A stretch of 64,000 bases of DNA. Source: Enterobacter cancerogenus. Its GTDB lineage: Bacteria; Pseudomonadota; Gammaproteobacteria; Enterobacterales; Enterobacteriaceae. The stretch spans positions 186,001-250,000 of the forward strand of contig JRUP01000008.1 of assembly GCA_000773965.1 (NCBI GenBank). Direction: 5' to 3'. The translations under genes were made by a program, and so were the position numbers. The notes below the pieces were generated by a model. The model did no database searches, had not been told where the DNA came from, and saw nothing but the letters and a program-made list of their open reading frames with translations. Positions 28,896 to 38,089 of the stretch are shown here, piece by piece (within the stretch, counting starts at the first letter, position 1; every line of letters begins with the position of its first letter).

Positions 28896-30875
28896 TTACT
28901 CATCTTCAAGATAGGTGTAACCATATAAGCCACTTTCAAACTCTTCAAGGAACTGTGCACGCAGCTCTTCGTCGATGTCTTTCTGCTGTGTCACCTGATC
29001 GCGGAACAGCGTCATCAAATCGTTCGGGTTCAGCTGCACATACTCCAGCATGTCTGCCACGGTATCGCCTTCATCTGACAATTGCACTTCAACGCTGCCA
29101 TCCGGGAAAGCGAATACGTCAACCGCTTCGGTATCGCCAAACAGGTTGTGCATGTTGCCGAGGATTTCCTGATACGCGCCGACCATAAAGAAGCCCAGCA
29201 TTGGCGGATTATCAATGTCGTACTCTGGCATCGGCATGGTGGTGGCAATACCGTCGCCATCCACGTAGTGATCGATGGTACCGTCGGAGTCACAGGTAAT
29301 GTCGAGTAACACTGCACGACGTTGAGGGATCTTGTTCAGCCCTTCCAGCGGCAGCACCGGGAATAGCTGATCGATACCCCATGCATCTGGCATTGACTGG
29401 AACAGCGAGAAGTTGACGTAAATCTTATCCGCCATGCGCTCCTGCAGTTCATCAATGATAGGACGGTGCGCACGGTTACTCGGGTCCAGATGCTGCTGGA
29501 TATAATGACAGATGCTTAAATAAAGCTGCTCTGCCCAGGCGCGCTGGCCAAGATCGTAAGTACCGGAAGAGTAGCCGGTATGGATGTCGAACAAATCCAT
29601 CTGGCTATCGTGCAGCCATTCACGCAGCGAACGGCGGACGTTCGGCTCGTGCATCTCCTGCCAGGTATCCCACAGGCTCTGAATCGGACGTGGTGAATCG
29701 ACATCTGGCGCCACTGGCGTACTGAATTCGTTGCGCTCTACACCGATGATGTTGGAGACCAGCACGGTGTGGTGCGCGGTAACCGCACGACCGGATTCGG
29801 TGATGACGGTTGGATGCTCCAGGCCGTGCTCTTCACAAGCGTCACCAATCGCCCAAATCACGTTGTTGGCATATTCGTTTAGGCCATAGTTCACCGAGCA
29901 GTCAGACTGCGAACGCGTACCTTCATAATCCACGCCCAAACCGCCGCCGACATCGAAGCATTTGATGTTCACACCGAGCTTCGCCAGCTCAACGTAGAAA
30001 CGCGCCGACTCACGCACACCGGTGGCGATGTCGCGAATGTTGGACATCTGCGAGCCAAGATGGAAATGCAGCAGTTGCAGGCTGTCGAGACGACCGGCTT
30101 TGCGCATGATATCCACCAGCTGCAACACTTGTGACGCCGCCAGACCGAACTTAGATTTCTCACCACCGCTCGACTGCCATTTTCCGGAACCTTGCGAAGC
30201 CAGACGCGCGCGAATCCCCAAACGTGGGATCACGTTCAGGCGCTCCGCCTCTTCCAGCACCAGGCGCACTTCGGTCATTTTCTCGATCACCAGGTAAACC
30301 TTGTGACCGAGTTTCTCGCCAATCAGCGCCAGACGAATGTACTCGCGGTCTTTATAGCCATTACAGACGATCACCGAACGGGTTTTACCCGCGTGCGCGA
30401 TCACCGCCATCAGCTCGGCTTTCGAACCGGCTTCCAGGCCCAGCGGCTCACCGGAGTTGACCAGTGATTCAATCACGCGCTTATGCTGGTTAACCTTGAT
30501 TGGGTACACCAGGAAGTAGTCACCTTTGTAGCCGTAGGATTCACGCGCACGTTTGAAGGCGGCGTTAATCGAACGCAGGCGATGCTGTAAAATCTGCGGG
30601 AAGCAGAACAGCGCAGGCAGACGCTGGCCATCGGCTTCACGCTCTTTAACCAGTTTCGCCAGGTCAACGCGCACTTCCGGCTGATCCGGATCCGGACACA
30701 CGCTGATGTGCCCCAGCTCGTTGACGTCATAATAGTTATTACCCCACCAGGCAATATTGTAGGTACGCAGCATTCTGCTCGCTTCCTGATCGTTCATCGC
30801 CACCTCCTGCATGGAGCGGAGTACACCCTGTTCGCCAGCTGACGAACCCTTGATATTCTTCATGTCGTCAGACAT
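28896..30875 (-). CDS. speA: Biosynthetic arginine decarboxylase
   Basis: 659 residues, against 658 in E. coli SpeA, with near-identical sequence from MSDDM onwards. It converts L-arginine to agmatine with PLP and Mg2+, the first step of the arginine route to putrescine. The PLP lysine is in [10 protein letters not shown] near residue 127; the fold-III glycine loop is [14 protein letters not shown], and the conserved active-site segment [10 protein letters not shown] lies near residue 500. I chose the ATG at 30875 because it matches the E. coli start and has GAGG 6 bp upstream; an in-frame start four codons earlier is less likely. It is followed by its own terminator and not by speB, so agmatine must be used by an enzyme encoded elsewhere. 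Confidence 0.97.
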   Translation of the reverse strand: MSDDMKNIKGSSAGEQGVLRSMQEVAMNDQEASRMLRTYNIAWWGNNYYDVNELGHISVCPDPDQPEVRVDLAKLVKEREADGQRLPALFCFPQILQHRLRSINAAFKRARESYGYKGDYFLVYPIKVNQHKRVIESLVNSGEPLGLEAGSKAELMAVIAHAGKTRSVIVCNGYKDREYIRLALIGEKLGHKVYLVIEKMTEVRLVLEEAERLNVIPRLGIRARLASQGSGKWQSSGGEKSKFGLAASQVLQLVDIMRKAGRLDSLQLLHFHLGSQMSNIRDIATGVRESARFYVELAKLGVNIKCFDVGGGLGVDYEGTRSQSDCSVNYGLNEYANNVIWAIGDACEEHGLEHPTVITESGRAVTAHHTVLVSNIIGVERNEFSTPVAPDVDSPRPIQSLWDTWQEMHEPNVRRSLREWLHDSQMDLFDIHTGYSSGTYDLGQRAWAEQLYLSICHYIQQHLDPSNRAHRPIIDELQERMADKIYVNFSLFQSMPDAWGIDQLFPVLPLEGLNKIPQRRAVLLDITCDSDGTIDHYVDGDGIATTMPMPEYDIDNPPMLGFFMVGAYQEILGNMHNLFGDTEAVDVFAFPDGSVEVQLSDEGDTVADMLEYVQLNPNDLMTLFRDQVTQQKDIDEELRAQFLEEFESGLYGYTYLEDE

Positions 30876-31500
30876 CGCGAACCTCAATTTTCCGTTGAAA
30901 TATGAAACAGTTGCCGGGTCTTGCTATTGTGAGTCCGGGTAAACATTTCCCCATCCTGCTGAGCTCCGATTATCGGGTTGCCGTGCACGTTGCTGACTCT
31001 AAGTGTAAAACACCACGCTGTAGTCAGTAAAAAACGGGCCAAAAGCCAACGCTTTTCACCGCCTAAGACGAGTGAAACACAGTGACAGAAATGAGGGAAT
31101 AGCTTAGCCGGCGCTCGTGTCGGGATAATTACCGCAACGCGCAAAACTTCGACGAGAGAAAAGAATAAAACTGGATTGGGATAGGATTGCCAGCGCGCCC
31201 ATTGAGCGCAGTGAACCGAAAAGAAGAGAAGTGTGGTTCATTACTTTTATCACCTCCAACGCCTGCAAACAGCAAACGAGAAACGGCCTGGGTGAAAATC
31301 AGAGAACAGCTCTGACGGCGCGACGCACGGTGGCGTCATCCTTTTGTACTGTGGTCGACAGCAGCGGCGTTTTATACAGTTTGCAGGGTGAAAAAGCAAA
31401 ATCTTTGTCTGGATTTTGTGGAAGGTGTCAGGAACTTCTTCCATCTGCCCACTTGCGTAAACGTGCGGAATCCGAAAAAGCACTGGAAAAGTGCTCACTG
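30876..31500. other. Divergent speA-metK regulatory region
   Basis: About 0.8 kb separates the speA and metK start codons. E. coli carries tiny ORFs such as yqgB here. On the minus strand at 30884-31144 one frame (TTG start) contains LLARFLLTTAWCFTLR, which faintly resembles the end of YqgB, but it overlaps the speA start and has no good ribosome-binding site, so I do not call it. The part near metK contains its promoter. Confidence 0.5.
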
Positions 31501-31507
31501 TGTGACC

Positions 31508-31553
31508 TAGAATAGCCGTCCAGATGGTTTTCCATCTAAACTGGTTAACATCC
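31508..31553 (+). promoter_or_regulatory. metK promoter -10 and MetJ operator (met boxes)
   Basis: A -10-like TAGAAT at 31508-31513 is followed by tandem 8-bp units resembling the met box AGACGTCT: AGCCGTCC (31514-31521), AGATGGTT (31522-31529), TTCCATCT (31530-31537), then two weaker units to TAACATCC (31546-31553). MetJ with S-adenosylmethionine binds such tandem boxes, so product feedback on metK is expected. The -35 is not obvious. Confidence 0.6.
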
Positions 31554-31679
31554 AGGCGGTGTCGGCGATTACGCCAATACTCCCTACTGCTCGCGGCTTT
31601 GCCTGAAGGGGCGTCGAGTCGGCCTGGTCCACTTACGCTATGCAGTCGAATTCAAACCATTTGTAAGGTAAAGAACAGA

Positions 31680-32831
31680 ATGGCTAAACACCTATTTACA
31701 TCTGAGTCCGTATCAGAAGGACATCCTGATAAAATCGCTGACCAAATTTCCGATGCCGTGTTAGATGCGATCCTTGAACAGGATCCTAAAGCACGCGTGG
31801 CCTGCGAAACTTACGTTAAGACCGGTATGGTGCTGGTTGGCGGTGAAATCACCACCAGCGCATGGGTGGATATCGAAGAGATCACCCGTAATACCGTACG
31901 TGAAATCGGCTATGTCCATTCCGATATGGGCTTTGATGCGAACTCTTGCGCCGTACTGAGCGCGATTGGCAAGCAGTCTCCTGACATCAACCAGGGTGTT
32001 GACCGTACCGATCCGCTGGAACAGGGCGCGGGCGACCAGGGCCTGATGTTTGGCTACGCCACCAACGAAACCGACGTGCTGATGCCTGCTCCGGTAACCT
32101 ACGCCCACCGTCTGGTGCAGCGTCAGGCTGAAGTGCGTAAAAGCGGCTCACTGCCGTGGTTGCGTCCGGATGCGAAAAGCCAGATCACTTTCCAGTACGA
32201 TGGCGGCAAAATTGTCGGTATCGATGCGGTTGTCCTGTCGACTCAGCACGCTGAAGAAATTTCGACAGCCGATCTGCGTGAAGCGGTGATGGAAGAGATC
32301 ATCAAGCCGGTTCTGCCTGCTGAGTGGGTGAATGCCAGCACCAAATACCACATCAACCCAACTGGCCGCTTCGTGATCGGCGGCCCAATGGGCGACTGCG
32401 GTCTGACCGGTCGTAAAATTATCGTTGATACCTACGGCGGCATGGCGCGTCACGGTGGCGGTGCGTTCTCTGGTAAGGACCCGTCTAAGGTTGACCGTTC
32501 TGCAGCTTACGCAGCACGCTATGTGGCGAAAAACATCGTGGCGGCTGGCCTGGCTGACCGTTGCGAAATCCAGGTTTCTTACGCGATCGGCGTGGCTGAG
32601 CCAACTTCCATCATGGTGGAAACCTTCGGTACTGAGAAAGTCTCTACCGAACAGCTGACCCTGCTGGTGCGCGAGTTCTTCGACCTGCGTCCATACGGTC
32701 TGATTCAGATGATGGATCTGTTGAAGCCAATCTACAAAGAGACCGCTGCTTACGGTCACTTTGGTCGCGAGCACTTCCCGTGGGAGCAGACTGATAAAGC
32801 TGCTCAACTGCGCGAGGCTGCAGGCCTGTAA
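31680..32831 (+). CDS. metK: S-adenosylmethionine synthetase
   Basis: 383 residues starting [20 protein letters not shown], colinear with E. coli MetK (384). It makes S-adenosylmethionine from methionine and ATP in the cytosol. Signature elements are present: [13 protein letters not shown] (ATP site), [12 protein letters not shown], and the glycine-rich [19 protein letters not shown]. The frame is open further upstream, but the ATG at 31680 matches the family start, has TAAGG upstream, and leaves the MetJ-like operator outside the coding region. It is followed by a strong terminator. Confidence 0.97.
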   Translation: MAKHLFTSESVSEGHPDKIADQISDAVLDAILEQDPKARVACETYVKTGMVLVGGEITTSAWVDIEEITRNTVREIGYVHSDMGFDANSCAVLSAIGKQSPDINQGVDRTDPLEQGAGDQGLMFGYATNETDVLMPAPVTYAHRLVQRQAEVRKSGSLPWLRPDAKSQITFQYDGGKIVGIDAVVLSTQHAEEISTADLREAVMEEIIKPVLPAEWVNASTKYHINPTGRFVIGGPMGDCGLTGRKIIVDTYGGMARHGGGAFSGKDPSKVDRSAAYAARYVAKNIVAAGLADRCEIQVSYAIGVAEPTSIMVETFGTEKVSTEQLTLLVREFFDLRPYGLIQMMDLLKPIYKETAAYGHFGREHFPWEQTDKAAQLREAAGL

Positions 32832-32864
32832 TTTAGCCCGCTTCAGCGAAAACAAGTCGCTCAA

Positions 32865-32905
32865 TGCGTAATGCCAGTCCGTTAATTCTGACTGGCATTT
32901 TTTAT
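32865..32905 (+). terminator. metK terminator (copy 1 of a duplicated sequence)
   Basis: Stem ATGCCAGTC (32871-32879) and GACTGGCAT (32890-32898), then TTTTTT. A near-identical sequence recurs at 33908-33951, on the other side of the toxin/immunity cassette. Confidence 0.9.
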
Positions 32906-33119
32906 TGCTGTCATCTTAGCAGCCTCAACATCCAAACTATCGTTAGACGTCGTTTATTCGTTTCATCATGTAACCCGGTGATGCTACTTCGAACGGACAA
33001 ATCACTCTTTCAACCAATCCTTAACTGCTCGCAATTGCGCCTGGGCCATCCTTTTTTGTTGTTTCGATTTGTTTCATAATCCCACACAAATCACATGGAA
33101 AACGTAAAGGGAGTTATAT

Positions 33120-33515
33120 ATGGCATCACCATCTGGCATTGGCCCAAGCGGCGCGATTCAGATCTTACATAACAATATGAGAGAAGCACGCAGTCGCGGC
33201 TATGGATGCAATATGGCATTGCCGCAAACCTACTACTGGTTCTACCAAAAAGTCCGCGGGCGTGGGCCATGGGATTACAAACAATTTGATCCGTACTGGG
33301 CCGCATTTGGTAACTTTAATTTTGGTGCGACGGGTACTGCAGCGGGTATTCCAGCTGAGATTTTACTCATGGGGGCCGGATGGGCACAGTCCCGTGCCGG
33401 AACCTCACGTCCTGAATGGGGAAACTGGCGAGGTGGCCCGCCTTATGGTGATGACCCCGAAGACCAACGTGCAATCCGTGAGGGCATCAATTATGCGCGC
33501 CAGAACGGTTATTAA
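33120..33515 (+). CDS. Stand-alone polymorphic toxin type 44-like protein
   Basis: 131 residues, starting MASPSGIGPSG, with AGGGAG about 7 bp before the ATG. The C-terminal two-thirds carry the pattern I associate with the polymorphic toxin type 44 (Ntox44) domain: YYWFYQKVRGRGPWDYKQ (38-55), FGNFNFGATGTAAGIPAE (63-80), LLMGAGWAQ (82-90), PEWGNW, then GPPYGDDPEDQRAIREGINYAR at the C-terminus. Normally this domain is the tip of Rhs, VgrG/PAAR, T7SS or T2SS effectors; here it is a complete small gene with its own ribosome-binding site and no signal peptide. It overlaps the next gene, a probable immunity protein, by 23 bp. The catalytic activity is not known to me. The family call rests on motif recall without a search. 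Confidence 0.7.
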   Translation: MASPSGIGPSGAIQILHNNMREARSRGYGCNMALPQTYYWFYQKVRGRGPWDYKQFDPYWAAFGNFNFGATGTAAGIPAEILLMGAGWAQSRAGTSRPEWGNWRGGPPYGDDPEDQRAIREGINYARQNGY

Positions 33516-33876
33516 TGGTTTCCACTGGCTGATCACGGTCATGCTATTGGCTTTCGTTTGGTTTACGCATCAACCAGATCCCCGCGCGGATGATTCACTT
33601 CAGAGTGTGCGACAGGTCAGTGCGGGATTATGGCTTTACACTACGCAAAACAATGATGGCGGGGCAACGGTGCCAACCGTTTTCCGTTATTACTTTCATG
33701 ATGCTAGCGGAGCAGATGTGAAGGAGCTAAATGCAGATTTCCCATTCCTGACAGGAGGTGGAACAATATCCTCCGTTGCCGTAGATGGTGACAAGATTCA
33801 TGTTGATTACAGCGGAAAGGTATACGGTATTGAGAACAAATCCGGCCCGTACTCCCTGAGTTATTCGATAAAATAA
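33493..33876 (+). CDS. Probable membrane-anchored immunity protein of the type 44-like toxin
   Basis: 127 residues from the ATG at 33493, which has GAGGG 9 bp upstream and lies inside the end of the toxin gene, a coupling typical of toxin-immunity pairs. One N-terminal hydrophobic helix (about residues 9-26, FHWLITVMLLAFVWF) anchors or exports a 100-residue domain containing TVPTVFRYYFHDASG and a beta-rich end (KIHVDYSGKVYGIENKSG). I do not recognise the family. The function is inferred from position and overlap. The topology predicts that the globular part faces the periplasm. An open frame extends further upstream but only as the alternative frame of the toxin gene. Confidence 0.65.
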   Translation: MRARTVINGFHWLITVMLLAFVWFTHQPDPRADDSLQSVRQVSAGLWLYTTQNNDGGATVPTVFRYYFHDASGADVKELNADFPFLTGGGTISSVAVDGDKIHVDYSGKVYGIENKSGPYSLSYSIK

Positions 33877-33907
33877 TCCAGTACTAATCTGCATTGGGTC
33901 CGCTTAT

Positions 33908-33951
33908 TGCGTTATGCCAGCCAGTTAATCCTGACTGGCATTTTCTTTTTT
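33908..33951 (+). terminator. Terminator of the toxin/immunity cassette (copy 2 of the metK terminator)
   Basis: Stem ATGCCAG (33913-33919) and CTGGCAT (33935-33941), then TTTTCTTTTTTTG. About 30 of 36 positions match the metK terminator at 32865, including the leading TGCGT and the inner GTTAAT. Confidence 0.88.
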
Positions 33952-34102
33952 TGACAATGCTGTCGACTCATCAAAGCTGAACGGGTTTGTCCAATTCTCC
34001 CCTCATGAATGTGGCCCTTCATGTCTTCTAATATCTCCCCCGTTAGTCAGCCAGCACATTTTTCCCCGCCGTCTACACTTCATTTTCAATGTTTACAACA
34101 AA

Positions 34103-34118
34103 GTGTTAACGATTACAT
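34103..34118 (+). promoter_or_regulatory. Upstream GalR/GalS-type operator
   Basis: GTGTTAACGATTACAT matches the gal operator consensus GTGKAANCGNTTMCAC at 14 of 16 positions. It lies 203 bp upstream of the perfect operator at 34306, so repression by DNA looping, as in the gal regulon, is possible. Confidence 0.55.
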
Positions 34119-34305
34119 TTTGAAAACCTTTTGTAATCTGTCATTTAGCGAATTTTCAGCGTAGTTATTCGTATGAAAATGCGTTATTTTCAGCGTCGTC
34201 TGATAGCCGATATTTAGAGAGATGTCAGAAACTTAAAGGGTGCTATACCTTACTGGTTACGTAACTATTTCAGGCGGAAAATGCTGGATTGCAGGGTTTC
34301 AGCGT

Positions 34306-34321
34306 GTGTAACCGATTACAC
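34306..34321 (+). promoter_or_regulatory. GalR/GalS operator of galP
   Basis: GTGTAACCGATTACAC is a perfect match to the gal operator consensus. It lies just upstream of the CRP site and about 50 bp before the likely galP -10. Confidence 0.85.
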
Positions 34322-34323
34322 TG

Positions 34324-34341
34324 ATGTGATCATCCTCACTT
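34324..34341 (+). promoter_or_regulatory. CRP-binding site and galP promoter
   Basis: TGTGA-TCATCC-TCACT (34325-34340) matches the CRP consensus TGTGA-N6-TCACA in 9 of 10 positions. With class-II spacing (centre at -41.5) the start point would be near 34374 and the -10 near TAACAT (34362-34367). Catabolite control of galactose uptake is expected. The rest of the 33952-34300 interval shows no gene. Confidence 0.75.
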
Positions 34342-34403
34342 TTTTCCGTCGGCAGGTTTCATAACATTGATAAAAACAATGATAGATAAACTTCGGAGGC
34401 ATT

Positions 34404-35798
34404 ATGCCTGGTAATACTCATAAGAGCAGAACGTCGAACAAGATGATGACCTTGTTTGTCTGCTTCTTAGCGGCTCTGGCCGGCCTGCTGTTTGGTCTGG
34501 ATATCGGCGTTATCGCTGGTGCCCTGCCCTTCATCGCAAAAGATTTCAACGTCACTGCACATGAGCAAGAGTGGATTGTAAGCTCCATGATGTTTGGTGC
34601 GGCTGTGGGTGCAATCGGTAGTGGCTGGATGTCTTCACATCTTGGCCGTAAAAAGAGCCTGATGGCAGGTGCGATTCTGTTCGTGATCGGTTCACTGTGG
34701 TCAGCCATGGCGGTTAGCCCAGACATGCTGATTGCTGCACGTGTAGTACTCGGCCTGGCAGTCGGTGTCGCGTCTTACACTGCTCCTCTGTATCTTTCTG
34801 AAATCGCACCGGAAAAGATTCGTGGCAGCATGATTTCTCTGTATCAGCTGATGATCACCATCGGTATCCTGGGCGCGTATCTGTCTGATACTGCGTTTAG
34901 TGACGCAGGCGCATGGCGCTGGATGCTGGGTATCATCACCATTCCGGCCGTGCTGCTGCTGGTAGGCGTATTCTTCCTGCCAAACAGCCCACGCTGGCTG
35001 GCGGCGAAAGGCGATTTCCGCAGTGCAGAACGCGTGCTGGCTCGTCTGCGTGATACCAGCGAACAAGCTAAACGTGAACTGGATGAGATTCGTGAAAGCC
35101 TGAAGATCAAACAGTCTGGCTGGCAGTTATTCCAGAGCAACAGTAACTTCCGCCGTGCGGTGTTCCTGGGCGTGCTGTTGCAGGTGATGCAGCAGTTCAC
35201 CGGGATGAACGTCATCATGTATTACGCGCCAAAAATCTTTGAGATTGCAGGCTTCGCTAATACGACTCAGCAGATGTGGGGTACAGTCATTGTCGGTCTG
35301 GTCAACGTACTGGCGACCTTTATTGCTATCGGTCTGGTGGATCGCTGGGGCCGTAAACCGACCCTGGTGCTGGGCTTCATCGTGATGGCTGCCGGTATGG
35401 GCATCCTCGGCACCATGCTGCACATCGGCATTAACTCCGCTTCCGCACAATACTTTGCTGTCGCCATGTTGCTGATGTTCATCGTTGGTTTTGCGATGTC
35501 TGCCGGTCCGCTGATTTGGGTGCTGTGTTCAGAAATTCAGCCGCTGAAAGGCCGCGACTTCGGTATCACCGTGTCGACCGCAACCAACTGGATTGCCAAC
35601 ATGATCGTCGGTGCCACCTTCCTGACCATGCTCAACACGCTGGGCAACGCGCCGACCTTCTGGGTATACGCAGGTCTGAATGTGTTCTTTATCCTGCTGA
35701 CCGTGGCGCTGATTCCAGAGACCAAAAACGTCTCGCTGGAACACATCGAGCGCAACCTGATGCAAGGCAAAAAACTGCGCGATATCGGCCAGCAATAA
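34404..35798 (+). CDS. galP: Galactose:H+ symporter
   Basis: 464 residues, the same length as E. coli GalP and colinear with it. It is a 12-helix MFS sugar porter of the inner membrane importing galactose (and glucose) with protons. Sugar-porter motifs are present: [17 protein letters not shown] in TM1, GRKKSLMAG in loop 2-3, [27 protein letters not shown] before the central loop, [17 protein letters not shown] in TM7, DRWGRKPTL, and the C-terminal [17 protein letters not shown] lies 5 bp before the ATG. Upstream CRP and GalR/S sites support galactose-inducible expression; a terminator follows. Confidence 0.96.
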   Translation: MPGNTHKSRTSNKMMTLFVCFLAALAGLLFGLDIGVIAGALPFIAKDFNVTAHEQEWIVSSMMFGAAVGAIGSGWMSSHLGRKKSLMAGAILFVIGSLWSAMAVSPDMLIAARVVLGLAVGVASYTAPLYLSEIAPEKIRGSMISLYQLMITIGILGAYLSDTAFSDAGAWRWMLGIITIPAVLLLVGVFFLPNSPRWLAAKGDFRSAERVLARLRDTSEQAKRELDEIRESLKIKQSGWQLFQSNSNFRRAVFLGVLLQVMQQFTGMNVIMYYAPKIFEIAGFANTTQQMWGTVIVGLVNVLATFIAIGLVDRWGRKPTLVLGFIVMAAGMGILGTMLHIGINSASAQYFAVAMLLMFIVGFAMSAGPLIWVLCSEIQPLKGRDFGITVSTATNWIANMIVGATFLTMLNTLGNAPTFWVYAGLNVFFILLTVALIPETKNVSLEHIERNLMQGKKLRDIGQQ

Positions 35799-35815
35799 GG
35801 TCGATAAGCGATACG

Positions 35816-35844
35816 AAGGGCTGCCGATTGGCGGCCCTTTTTTT
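35816..35844 (+). terminator. galP terminator
   Basis: Stem AGGGCTGCC and GGCGGCCCT around GATT (one unpaired base), followed by seven T; 18 bp after the galP stop. Confidence 0.88.
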
Positions 35845-35894
35845 GTGCGTTTCGTCAGGTGCGCATTTGTGCGTACCAGGTTATCCTGCCCGGC

Positions 35895-36407
35895 ATGAAA
35901 ACACCTCGCCTTCCCATTGCCCTGCAACAAGCCGTGATGCGCTCGTTGCGTTACCATTTGCAGCTCGCCAATGAAAAGCTGGAGCGTCACTATGACGAGC
36001 CGAAGCTGGTGTATCAGCAGCGCGGCACCGCTGCCGGTACGGCCTGGCTGGAGAAATGGGAGATTCGCATCAACCCGGTGCTATTGCTGGAGAATCAGCA
36101 GGCCTTTGTGGACGAGGTGGTGCCGCACGAACTGGCGCACCTGCTGGTATGGAAAACCTTTGGCCGCGTGCCGCCGCACGGCAAAGAGTGGAAGTGGATG
36201 ATGGAGAGCGTGCTCGGCGTTCCCGCGCGTCGCACCCATCAGTTCGAAATCGCGTCGGTGCGCAGCAATACCTTCCCCTATCGCTGCCGCTGTCAGCAAC
36301 ATCAGCTCACCGTACGCCGCCACAATCGCGTGTTACGGGGTGAAAGTGAATACCGCTGCGTGCAATGCGGTACTTTGCTGCAACCTGGTGAATTTTCAGC
36401 AGGTTAA
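35895..36407 (+). CDS. sprT: SprT-family zinc metalloprotease-like protein
   Basis: 170 residues (E. coli SprT 165), starting [14 protein letters not shown]. The HExxH zinc motif is VPHELAHLL, followed by [15 protein letters not shown], which carries the third histidine ligand. A C-terminal zinc-ribbon is formed by the pair CRCQQHQ and YRCVQCG. The family is the bacterial counterpart of the SprT-like domain of Spartan; the role in enterobacteria is poorly defined. The frame is open 12 codons further upstream, but this ATG matches the family start. Lies between galP and endA as in E. coli. Confidence 0.93.
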   Translation: MKTPRLPIALQQAVMRSLRYHLQLANEKLERHYDEPKLVYQQRGTAAGTAWLEKWEIRINPVLLLENQQAFVDEVVPHELAHLLVWKTFGRVPPHGKEWKWMMESVLGVPARRTHQFEIASVRSNTFPYRCRCQQHQLTVRRHNRVLRGESEYRCVQCGTLLQPGEFSAG

Positions 36408-36483
36408 TCCGTTTATCTGATTTCCCACCCTGCGCCATTCTGTTACCCTGCCGCCTTTTTACGCATCAGGTATTTTTTGGAAT

Positions 36484-37191
36484 ATGTCTCGCAAAACGCT
36501 GTTGTTACTCTCCTTATTAGTTGCCCCTATTAGCGCCTTCAGCCTCAGCATCACGCATTACAATCAAAATAACTTCCAGCAGGCCAAAGTGGTCGCCGCG
36601 CAGATCAATGCCGATGCGCCCGCCGAATTTTACTGCGGCTGCAAAATCAGCTGGCACGGCAAGAAAGGCGTGCCCGATCTCAGTAGCTGCGGCTACAGCG
36701 TGCGTAAAAATGCCAATCGCGCAGAGCGTATTGAGTGGGAACATGTGATGCCCGCATGGGAGTTCGGCCATCAGCGCCAGTGCTGGCAAAACGGCGGCCG
36801 TAAAAACTGCAGTAAAGATGCCGATTACCGCCGCATTGAAAGCGACCTGCACAATCTGCAGCCGGCGATTGGTGAAGTGAATGGCGATCGCAATAACTTC
36901 CAGTACAGTCAGTGGAACGGCGGCGACGCGCAATATGGTCAGTGCGCAATGAAAGTCGATTTCAAGCAGAAGCTGGCGCAGCCACCCGAGCGTGCACGCG
37001 GTGCCATCGCCCGCACCTACTTCTATATGCGTGACCAGTATCAGCTGCGTCTTTCGCGTCAGCAGACCCAGCTGTTCACCGCCTGGAACAAGCAATATCC
37101 GGTGAGCCAATGGGAGTGCGAACGCGATAACCGCATCGCGCAGGTACAGGGAAATCACAATCCCTATGTACAACAGGCTTGCCAGCGCTAA
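36484..37191 (+). CDS. endA: Periplasmic endonuclease I
   Basis: 235 residues with a Sec signal peptide (about 1-20, [15 protein letters not shown]). It cuts double-stranded DNA in the periplasm. The His-Me finger region reads [17 protein letters not shown] with the catalytic histidine, followed by [27 protein letters not shown], which carries the metal-binding asparagine. Several cysteines (CGC, SSCG, QCW, NCS) could form disulphides as in EndA/Vvn nucleases. Same length as E. coli EndA and the same place between sprT and rsmE. Confidence 0.95.
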   Translation: MSRKTLLLLSLLVAPISAFSLSITHYNQNNFQQAKVVAAQINADAPAEFYCGCKISWHGKKGVPDLSSCGYSVRKNANRAERIEWEHVMPAWEFGHQRQCWQNGGRKNCSKDADYRRIESDLHNLQPAIGEVNGDRNNFQYSQWNGGDAQYGQCAMKVDFKQKLAQPPERARGAIARTYFYMRDQYQLRLSRQQTQLFTAWNKQYPVSQWECERDNRIAQVQGNHNPYVQQACQR

Positions 37192-37265
37192 AAGCGCTAC
37201 CCTACACTAGCTTTTTTCCGATTGGGCCGTGTCAGATGACACGGCATAACGCTGGCAGGAACCGC

Positions 37266-37997
37266 ATGCGCATACCTCGCATTTATCATCCCGAACCTCT
37301 TGAAGTTAACAGTGAAGTCTTCCTCGACGAAGATGCCGCTAACCACGTCGGGCGCGTGCTGCGCATGACCGCCGGTCAACAAATTGAGCTGTTTGATGGC
37401 AGTAATCTGACTTTTAGCGCCGAAATCACCCAGGCTGATAAAAAGCGTGTAAAAGTAAGGGTCCTTGCCAGTCAGCCTGATGACCGTGAATCTCCGCTCC
37501 ATCTCCATCTTGGGCAGGTGATGTCGCGCGGCGAAAAAATGGAATTCACCATCCAGAAATCGATCGAACTCGGCGTGAACGTGATTACACCCTTGTTTTC
37601 GGAGCGTTGCGGCGTAAAGCTGGATGCTGAACGACTGGCGAAGAAGATTCAGCAATGGCAAAAAATTGCGATTGCCGCCTGTGAACAGTGCGGCCGTAAT
37701 CGTGTGCCGGAAATCCGTGAAGCGATGACGCTGGAAGCCTGGTGTGCCGAGCAGGAAAGCGGTTTAAAGCTCAATCTGCATCCGCGTGCCAGCCACAGTA
37801 TTAACACTCTGCCGCAGCCGGTTGAACGTGTACGCCTGCTGATTGGTCCGGAAGGCGGCTTATCCGCAGACGAAATTGCCATGACCGCGCAGCAAGGTTT
37901 CACCGATATTTTGCTGGGCCCACGCGTGTTGCGTACAGAAACTACCGCACTGACGGCCATTACGGCACTTCAGGTGAGGTTTGGTGACCTGGGTTAA
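37266..37997 (+). CDS. rsmE: 16S rRNA (uracil1498-N3)-methyltransferase
   Basis: 243 residues, the same as E. coli RsmE, starting [19 protein letters not shown]-fold methyltransferase that methylates U1498 of 16S rRNA using SAM. The N-terminal PUA-like domain has NHVGRVLRM and ELFDGSN. The C-terminal knot region has [33 protein letters not shown] and [16 protein letters not shown], which form the SAM site. AGGA lies 6 bp before this ATG; the open frame further upstream is not conserved. Confidence 0.96.
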   Translation: MRIPRIYHPEPLEVNSEVFLDEDAANHVGRVLRMTAGQQIELFDGSNLTFSAEITQADKKRVKVRVLASQPDDRESPLHLHLGQVMSRGEKMEFTIQKSIELGVNVITPLFSERCGVKLDAERLAKKIQQWQKIAIAACEQCGRNRVPEIREAMTLEAWCAEQESGLKLNLHPRASHSINTLPQPVERVRLLIGPEGGLSADEIAMTAQQGFTDILLGPRVLRTETTALTAITALQVRFGDLG

Positions 37998-38089
37998 GGG
38001 ATACTTTTAGGGTTTTAAAACTACGCACGTGAAAAGCCGCAGCGCTGTCACGGAACGGGGCAATAAATTCCCCCTTTGAGGAGAGAATA

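Noticed and set aside
30884..31144. Minus-strand frame upstream of speA with faint similarity to YqgB (LLARFLLTTAWCFTLR).
   Set aside because: Similarity is short, the start would be TTG without a ribosome-binding site, and the frame runs into the speA start.
31524..31679. N-terminal extension of metK (52 extra codons).
   Set aside because: It would start inside the MetJ-like operator and is absent from the family; the ATG at 31680 aligns with E. coli MetK.
33202..33492. Upstream extension of the immunity gene frame to 224 codons.
   Set aside because: This part is the alternate frame of the toxin gene; the ATG at 33493 has a ribosome-binding site and directly precedes the hydrophobic helix.
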